From Eudorina sp. 2006-703-Eu-15 (Eukaryota > Chlorophyta > Chlorophyceae > Chlamydomonadales > Volvocaceae), in assembly GCA_003117195.1 (NCBI GenBank), contig BDSI01000048.1, forward strand, positions 1 to 64,000: a DNA stretch of 64,000 nucleotides, read 5' to 3'. Both the position numbers and the translations under genes were made by a program. Position 1 is the stretch's first letter. Each line of letters opens with the position of its first letter. Below the pieces are notes generated by a model that did not search any database, was not told the origin of the DNA, and was given only the letters and a program-made list of their open reading frames with translations. Of this stretch, positions 57,001 through 64,000 are shown piece after piece.

Positions 57001-60000
57001 CCCGGCCGCGCAGGTCTCCTCTTGCCCCGCCCCACCGCAGGTTGTATCACTGTGCCAAGGCTCTGTATACCGTGACCCCGCCCCCGCCGACCGATCAATC
57101 ACACGACCGACCGACACCCCCGCAGGCATGATCTCACTCACCCGCGAGGGCAACAACAAGCAGGCCGCCAAGCAGCTGCAGGAGCTCTTCGCGGCCATGA
57201 ACCGCCAGGAGCCAAAGAACGCGGAGCTCTACTTCCGAATCGTGAGTGCGGCAGAGGGCAGGGCTGGGGGGTGTCAGCGCGGACCGCAGTGCGAGCAGGG
57301 CGGCCGGCCGCACACGGTCCGCGAGCCTGCGCCGTCACCCGGCGGGAAGGGCCGTCCGGGCCAACCTGTCGTGTGCTGCGTGGGTCGGGGCGGGGGGGCC
57401 AGCGCCGGTGTGGACTTGTGACAGCACGGGTCGGGGCGTGTCACGGTAACCCTGGATAACAACACGGGCGGGGCCGTCCGGCCCGCACCTCGACATGCGC
57501 CGCTCTGGAGGACTGAGCCGCGAGACGGCGACGGAAGGCCGCCGGTAAGATACCGGTGACAGGAACCAACATAGTATGGCACCCATCTCCTTGGGTTCGG
57601 TATTTGTGTGTGTCCTCTTCCCCTGCAGGCGCGGCCATTCGCCCGCCTGGCCTGCAGTGACGCCACCCTGCTGGGGATCACCTACCTGATGGCGGACCGG
57701 GCGGTGCAGCTAAAGTCCGACCACGCGCCCTACGTGAGTGCCTCTGCTGCCAGAGGGCGGGGAGGGAGGGAGGGGGGAAGGCTCCTGGGGGGAGGGAGGG
57801 GGGCTCTGCAGCAGCAGCCGACGGAGGATGCTATAGGGAAACAGCTATCCAGGGGGCTGGGCATCCATGTGGTCCACATCGCCAAAAGCTACGGCACGGC
57901 ACCATGCCCGGCACGGCGTCCTCGCACCCCCAAGCCCCGTGCCACCCACCCTTAAACTGGCCGTTCAATGTCCGTGCATCGAAAGCCCCGGTCGTGCGTG
58001 GACCCCCCACCCTGACCCCTGAAGCGCCCCCCGACTGAGCGGGTTCTATTCCATTGCCAGTCACGGCAACACCCCATATCACCACACCGCATTTTCGGCT
58101 GCCTCATGCTCCTGTGCCGGGGTGCTCCTGCCGGGGTGCTCCCCCTCGGGCGCCTCTGTCGGTGTCGGGACGTGGGCGTAGGTGGTGGAGGCAGCGAACC
58201 AGAAGCTGCTGATGGACGAGGTGACCAACGCCTCGGAGCGCTTCGCCCAGGCGATGCAGCTGGACGAGCTGAACCTGGAGGCCAACGCGGGGGCGCTGGA
58301 GGCGCAGATCATGAGCGGGGAGCTGGAGGAGGCGACGGGACAGGTGCGAGGCTGCCGGCGGGAGCCGGGCGGGGGCAGGCGGGGTGCTTGCTGCCCCGAG
58401 GAGCAGGGCGGACGGTGCACGGCCGTGTGTGTGTGGGGGGGGGTGGAGACGGATGCGTGTGGGGGTCGACCGCGGTCTGGATGTGGAGCTGGCGGTGGGT
58501 GAGGGGGGAGGGGGGAGGTGTGTGTGCGAATGGAGCTGGGGGTCGGGAGGGAGATGGGATGTTTTGTGGGGTTGGGCGCGGATGGTGGGCATGGGGATGA
58601 CGACCTGAGAACGGGACGGCGGGAGGGTAACCCGGGCTGCGGCTGCGGTAGCCCCGCGTCCGCGCATCGCACTGCTGAAACCGGTGAGCCCTTCCCCCAG
58701 GCGGCTGAGAACCGGAAGCCGGCCCCGTCTTGGCGCCTGCGCCACCGCGCGCCTCACTCTCCCTTCATCCCCCCCCCGTTTTTCATGTTTACTAATCCTT
58801 CCCTGTGCCCTCCCCGGCCAGATCATGTTCCTCGAGGAGATGTTTGCAAACGCGGGCAGCGGCGGCGGCGGCGGCAGCCGGCGCCGCCGCGGCGGCGGCG
58901 GCGGCATGGACGACGACCCGGACATGGCCGACCCCGTGACCGGCTCCGCCACGGACAGCCCCACCATCATCTACCTCAAGGGGCTGCTGGCCTGGAAGCA
59001 GGGCAACACCAGTGAGGGGCTGGCGCTGCTGGAGCGGGCCATCGCGGCGCTCTTCACGGCCGCCTCCGAGTACTCGGGCCCCTCCCTGGAGATGTACGCG
59101 GTGCTCAACCCCGCGCGCATCACGCACGTGGTGCGGCTGCTGCTGCAGGGCGTGGGCGGAGAGCCGCGCGCGCCCACGGAGGCGCCCTCGCCGCTCATCA
59201 GCAAGGTGCGTGCCGGAGCGCTAAGGGGGGGTGGGGTAGGAAATTGGTGGACATTTTTATACTGCGCTGCTGCCAGAGCAAGGGGGGGTAACCGAGGAGG
59301 TGGAGGGGGGGTGAGCAGGGTAACGAACGCGGATGGTGGGGGACGGCGGTGAGGTGGGGTATGGGTGGGAGGGTGGGTGGGTGGGTGGGTCAGTCCGTAT
59401 AGGGAGATGTGGTTTCTTGTGCTGGCTGGCGGGGAGTGGGGCGTGTGCGGGCAGCAGCCACGGCGCGAGCCTTGGTGTGGGGTTCAGGCTCTTAGATCAG
59501 CTCCGCCTTGCCGGGGAGTCGGCTGAGAGTGTACGGCCGCCCCAACCCGAACGTGGGGGACTTGGTGGTGATCGTCGCCCGCGTCTTCAACCCCACCCCC
59601 TTTTGTCATAAAGGACAGCGAAGCCGCGAAGCTTCTTCACCCGCCCTCCCCTCCCCACCCCAGTGTCGCCAGGCCTATCTGCTGGACGCGCTAAATTTCT
59701 CCGTCGCCCGCCCGCTCCGGCCTGTCGGGCCCCGCTGACCTCTCCGGTCGCCCCTCCCCCGCTACCAAGCTCCGCACCTCCCCCTCCCTCGCTCCCTCCC
59801 CCCGCTTCCCCCCCCCTCCGCAGGTGACTCGGGCTCTGGACCTGCTGAACAAGCAGGCGCCCGCGCTGCTGGAGTCGTCGCTGCTGCACGCGCGCGCGCT
59901 GTACCTGAACGGCTCCCTGGACGCGGCGCTGCGGAAGGCGGGCGAGATCCTGCGCATGAACCCGGAGGACTCGGGCGCGCACCTGCTCATCTGCAGCGTC

Positions 60001-63000
60001 TACGTGGCGCAGGTGAGGAGGGGGGACAGGGAGGGACGGGCGGGGAGGGTGCAGGAAATGGGTAGGCTACACTGCAGCTGCGCGGCTGCCAGGGAGGGAG
60101 GCAGTGAAGGACTGAGGGAACGTGCAAGTCGTCTCCCCCGCCCCCACGCGGCCGTGCCCCGCGGAACCCTACCACCATCTGCCCCCGCTCGGATCTTGGT
60201 GTTCACTTCAGCCCTCGGGCCCTGCTTCGTTCTACACCACCACCATCCGCCAGCTCCAACGACCCTCCACCCGGCATCTACCTCAACATCATCCCCTGCC
60301 GGCCTCCCCGCGCCCCCTCCTTACCCCGTCCCTCTCGGCCCCACCCATCCCCGTACCCCCCCCTTGTTCCGGCGCTCCCCCGTTCCCCCTCAGGACAAGC
60401 CCGATCTGGCGCTGTCCGCTCTGGACCAGGCGGTCAGCAGCAACTTCGCGGTGCGGGAGACGCCGCTGTACCACGTGGTGCAGGCCAGGGTGCTGCTGGC
60501 CAACAACAAGCTGGAGGACGCCAAGAGGGTGCGAGTGGAAGGGAGGGAGGGAGGGCCAGGGGGTGAAGCGGGGGTTAGAACGAGGAAAACAAGCTCAGAA
60601 CGGAGCCCCGGGGGTGGCAGTTGGGAGCTGGGGGAAGGGGCTGATGTTTGGGGCTTTCGGCGGCGGCGGCAGGCTGTGTTGTGCCGTGCTGCTCTCAACA
60701 GGGGGAGGGGGCCGGCGTGCGTCGTGCGGCGGGGGCGTCGTGCAGCGGTGCGTTCTGCAGAGGGGCGTCTTGCGGCGGGCTCCGGGCGGGGTTGGACGGG
60801 GCATGCGGCGACGGAGGGATTCAAGATGCAGAGGGTCGGCGGCAAGCCGCCCGCCACCGCGGGGTCACCGTTGGGTTGTCTCCTCCTCAACACTCACCTC
60901 GGCCGTTGCGCGCCCGCCCCGCTCCCCTGCATGCGGCCGCAGGTGCTGGAGTCCGCCATGAACCTGCCGGGGGTGCGCACCCCTCTGACGGCGCAGCAGC
61001 GCGCCCGCCTGGCCCGCAAGGTGGTGGAGCCCTCGCTGCACGAGCGGGCCACCATCTACCTGCTGCTGGCGGATGTGCTGGCGCGCATATCAAAGATGCC
61101 GGACGCGCCCGAGGCCAAGAAGGTGAGGCGGGGGCCGGGGGGCGCGCGGGTCGGGCGGCGTCGACTGTTGGCGGGGCAGAACGGCAGATGGTGAGGTGGG
61201 CTGTTTTGGCGGGTGGTCACGGGGCTCCGGCAGAGGGCACCAGCCGGCGCGCGCATCGCAGTCCTCCGAGTGCCCCTCGCCGACTGCCTGTGTCCCTTGG
61301 GAGGTGGGTGGGTTTATTCTTTGTCCGTGAGCCCTTTGGTCCTCGGGCCGCTTGCCTCAAGCCACCGCCGCCTTGTCGCCCGCCGCACCGCCCGTACCCG
61401 CGCATGTGTCATTTCTCTCCCCCCCTCCTCCCCTGCCCCCCCCCTCCTCCCTGCCCCCCCCCCCTCCTCCCCTGCCCCCCCTGCCCCCCGTCCCCCGCAG
61501 TACATCCAAGACGCGATCCGCGAGTTCGAGGGCACCAGCGAGGAGGTGCGCGTCACGGTGGCGGACTGCGAGCTGGCCATCGCGCGGGGGGACGTGGAGG
61601 GCGCGCTGAAGAAGCTGCGCCGCATCCCCAAGGAGTCACCCCACTACGTCAAGGCGCGCATGGCCATGGCCGACATCTACCTGCGCCACCGGAAGGACAA
61701 GGCCGCCTACATCAAGTGCTACATGGACCTGGTGGTGAGGGAGGCTGGGGGAAAGGAGGGGAGGGGAGGGGAGGGGAGGGGAGGGGAGGGGAGGGGAGGG
61801 GAGGGGAGGGAGGGGAGGGGAGGGGAGGGGAGGGGAGGGGAGGGGAGGGGAGGGGAGGGGAGGGAGGGGAGGGAGGGGAGGGGAGGGGAGGGGAGGGGAG
61901 GGGAGGGGAGGGGAGGGGAGGGGAGGGGAGGGGAGGGGAGGGGAGGGGAGGGAGGGGAGGGGAGGGGAGGGGAGGGGAGGGGAGGGGAGGGGAGGGGAGG
62001 GGAGGGGGAAGGGGAACGCGCGTGTGGGGAAGCGAGGCAGGCGAGGCGGGTGCGCTGTGGGAGAGCAGGGAACGGAGAGCAGGGGGGAACTCTGCACCGG
62101 CTCCTCTCCCACATCCCTTCCCACACCTCGCCCTGCGCCACTCGTCACGGTAATGGGTAATCGTAACCCCCCGAGCTCCACCCGCCTGCCACCACCTGAC
62201 TGCCTTTCCCATCGGCCCCCCCCCTGCCCCACCCCATCCCCCTCAGGACCACACCCCCGACTATGACAGCTACTGCATGCTGGGTGAGGCGTTCATGCAG
62301 ATCCAGGAGCCGGAGAAGGCGGTGAGGGCCTTCGAGAACGCCCTGGAGTTCAACCCCAAGGATGTGGACCTGATCACCCGGGTGAGTGTGGGGAGGAGGG
62401 AGAGGAGAAGGAGGAGGGAGCGGAGGATGCGGGCCGCGGAGGAGGGTTGATTAGGAAACTAAAATCAGAAGCGAACCCGGAGGAGGGTGCTCCGGGGAAG
62501 AAAGGAGGCGCCCGATGCGCTGGTGCTCCTGACCCCCAACCCCACCCCCGTGCTGTTGGGGTGGGTAGCTGGGTGGCGGGGCTGGGTCGGCGATGACCCG
62601 GGCTCGCACACAGTGTATTTGGGGGGAGGGGGCGCGCCGCTCTTGGTTGATATGAGGGGGCCGCCACTCGCCTGCTCGCTGCCCGCTGCAGCGCGGCCCC
62701 ACGCACGCTCACCACCGTTGCCAGCACACCACCGCCACCGACAGCATCAACACCGATACCTTGCTGCTGACTGCCCCGTCGGTTCTTCCCCCAGCCTTCT
62801 AGCTCACACACCACACCACGCCCCACCACGCCCCGCCTCACCCCACACCGCCCGCCCCCCTCCACACCGCCTACACGGCCCGGCCCCTCCGCCCCCGCAG
62901 TGCGCCCGCGCGCTGGTGACCAGCCACGACTACCAGCGGGCCATCGACTACTTCACCAAGGCCATCGCCAACGCCCGGGGCGGCCTGCAGGTGAGCGGGG

Positions 63001-64000
63001 TTTGGAGAGGCACGCACGGCCCACTGCAGCCAGGCGTGGGCCGGGGTCGGGTGCCGGGATCTTGGTCGCGATGTCGGACACGTTGACCGCAGTGGCCACC
63101 CCTCATACAATCACACTCACGATCACCGTTGAGCGGCGCCCCCCCCCGCTTTGTGGCCGTGCTTGGCCCTGGCAGTGCACGTCTCTGGGTTCTTGCTGCC
63201 CCACCCTCCTCCGGGGCCCTGCCCACGTCTCGAGCGTTGCCTCCCATGCACGTAACCCTCCCCGGGTACCCACCCCAGCCTCCGAGGGCACCACAGGCCG
63301 TTGCTCTGTTGCGCCTTCTCTCGCTTGGCGCTCCCCCTTTGTCCTATCTTTCCTTCGCCACCGGCCTCCCCCCTCCCCCGCCCTCCCTCCCCCGCCTGCC
63401 CCCCGGCCCCCCCCTACCGCAGCACTCCCTGCAGCTGGAGCTGGGCAACCTGCTGGTGCGGCTGCGGCAGTGGCAGCCCGCCACCGCCACCATCAACAAG
63501 GCGCTGGAGCGGAACCGCGAGGGGCTGCCCGCCACCGAGAACCTGCAGCTGGACGTCGAGGGGTGAGGGGCGGGGGGGTTGGAAGGAGGAGGGCGGGAGA
63601 GGAGGAGGGGGAAAGAGGAAGAGGGGGGAGGTCGCTGCTCAGCACAGCCGTCAGCGTGACGTAGTTCACCTTGAGCCGTCTGCGCAGCCCAGCTCGGCCA
63701 GCAGAGCAGCGGGGAGTGGGGCGGGCGGGCGGGCGGGGGGGGTCGGTCCACATGGGTGCTTGGACCTCTCCTCCTGCATCTGCGCTATCCCTCCCTCCCC
63801 TTGACTCTCTCGTTGCACACACACACACACGGCCCCACCCCGCGCCCCGGTCTCTCTGCCCAGCCTTACCGCCCTACCTGGATTGATCCCCCCTGCAGGT
63901 GGTCCATGCTCGCCAAGGTGTACAAGGGCACCGGCGACATGGATGGCTACGTGGCCGCCCAGACCCGCGCCCTGGACCTCCAGAAGCAGCTGCTGCAGAA
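54011..64000 (+). CDS. IFT139: IFT139/TTC21B, intraflagellar transport complex A subunit (5' part)
   Basis: TPR-repeat subunit of IFT-A, needed for retrograde transport in flagella. Seventeen exons fit in phase: 54011-54172, 54277-54411, 54923-55057, 55666-55797, 56487-56706, 57126-57241, 57629-57733, 58182-58343, 58822-59205, 59824-60012, 60394-60528, 60943-61122, 61501-61734, 62247-62381, 62901-62990, 63435-63562, 63899 to the window end; about 914 residues of an expected ~1300. Start MADRVLALVHYYAREGYF. TPR helices run throughout: RPGDPVLTFWKAYGLL, ALLGKAKVLELKKQ, AYIKCYMDLV, MLGEAFMQIQEPEKAV, FENALEFNPKD. The DEYDMLFDEGEMDEALTQFE and ISKMPDAPEAKKYIQDAI segments are typical of TTC21. Exon 58822-59205 carries a Gly/Arg-rich insert then DDDPDMAD, not expected in animal TTC21B. 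The 3' end lies outside the window. Confidence 0.95.
56810..56869 (+). repeat. 21-bp tandem repeat with internal palindrome
   Basis: Nearly three copies of GCAGGTCGGGGCAACGACCT+C. Each contains GGTCG...CGACC, able to form a 5-bp stem with a 6-base loop. Located in IFT139 intron 56707-57125. Confidence 0.9.
61737..62010 (+). repeat. GAGGG/GAGGGG polypurine array in an IFT139 intron
   Basis: About 270 bp of GGGGA units with occasional one-base-short units, starting just after the donor of intron 61735-62246. The coding strand is wholly purine, giving spurious Gly/Arg/Glu frames on one strand and Ser/Pro/Leu frames on the other. Confidence 0.95.

Noticed and set aside
59665..59735. Possible extra IFT139 exon (CRQAYLLDALNFSVAR-like)
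   Set aside because: Exons 58822-59205 and 59824-60012 already join in phase and match the family (PLISK|VTRALDLLNKQ); adding this segment would insert non-family sequence.
60648..62160. Open frames of 300-500 codons across exons and the GGGGA array
   Set aside because: They run through IFT139 introns and stay open only because the repeat has no stop codons in any frame.

Overview
The window is nuclear DNA from a green alga, very probably a volvocine (Chlamydomonas/Gonium/Volvox lineage). The evidence is high GC, many short exons split by low-complexity GT-AG introns, TGTAA motifs just past several stop codons, flagellar genes (IFT139), and a near-complete orthologue of NAB1, the Chlamydomonas cold-shock/RRM repressor of light-harvesting mRNAs. 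The species cannot be named from the sequence.

Layout, left to right: the 3' part of a probable ankyrin-repeat gene (+, 2-983); an MSI4/FVE-type WD40 histone-binding protein (-, 2481-9179, 5' end unresolved, several apparent frame breaks); an AKAP7-like 2H phosphoesterase (+, about 10.72-14.56 kb); a CSLA/CSLC-type GT2 glycosyltransferase (+, 17342-22689); an LRRC72-like leucine-rich-repeat protein (+, 24396-28310); NAB1 (-, 30031-32137); a coiled-coil protein with an 11-residue repeat (-, 32585-40620); an ARA6/RABF1-type Rab5 GTPase (+, 41075-43539); a plant-type NAD-malic enzyme (-, 46331-53635); and the first ~914 residues of IFT139/TTC21B (+, 54011 to the window end).

I joined exons by hand using splice signals, reading phase and family alignment. 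For CSL (592 aa), LRRC72-like (415 aa), NAB1 (243 aa), RABF1 (220 aa) and malic enzyme (643 aa) the joined lengths are exact multiples of three with no internal stop, which supports the models. IFT139 is also phase-consistent through 17 exons. Two gene pairs are divergent with short shared promoters (coiled-coil/RABF1, 454 bp; malic enzyme/IFT139, 375 bp). The genes do not form one pathway: they cover chromatin, wall polysaccharide synthesis, cilia, translational control of photosynthesis, endosomal traffic and C4-acid metabolism.

Introns carry most of the unusual sequence: two dispersed repeat families (one with a tRNA-like head), G-rich and polypurine minisatellites, and a 21-bp palindromic tandem repeat. 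Reading phase implies three GC-AG introns. No CRISPR array, prokaryotic operon or obvious autonomous transposon was seen. The most unusual protein signal is the Trp-marked hendecad repeat in the coiled-coil protein at 32.6-40.6 kb.
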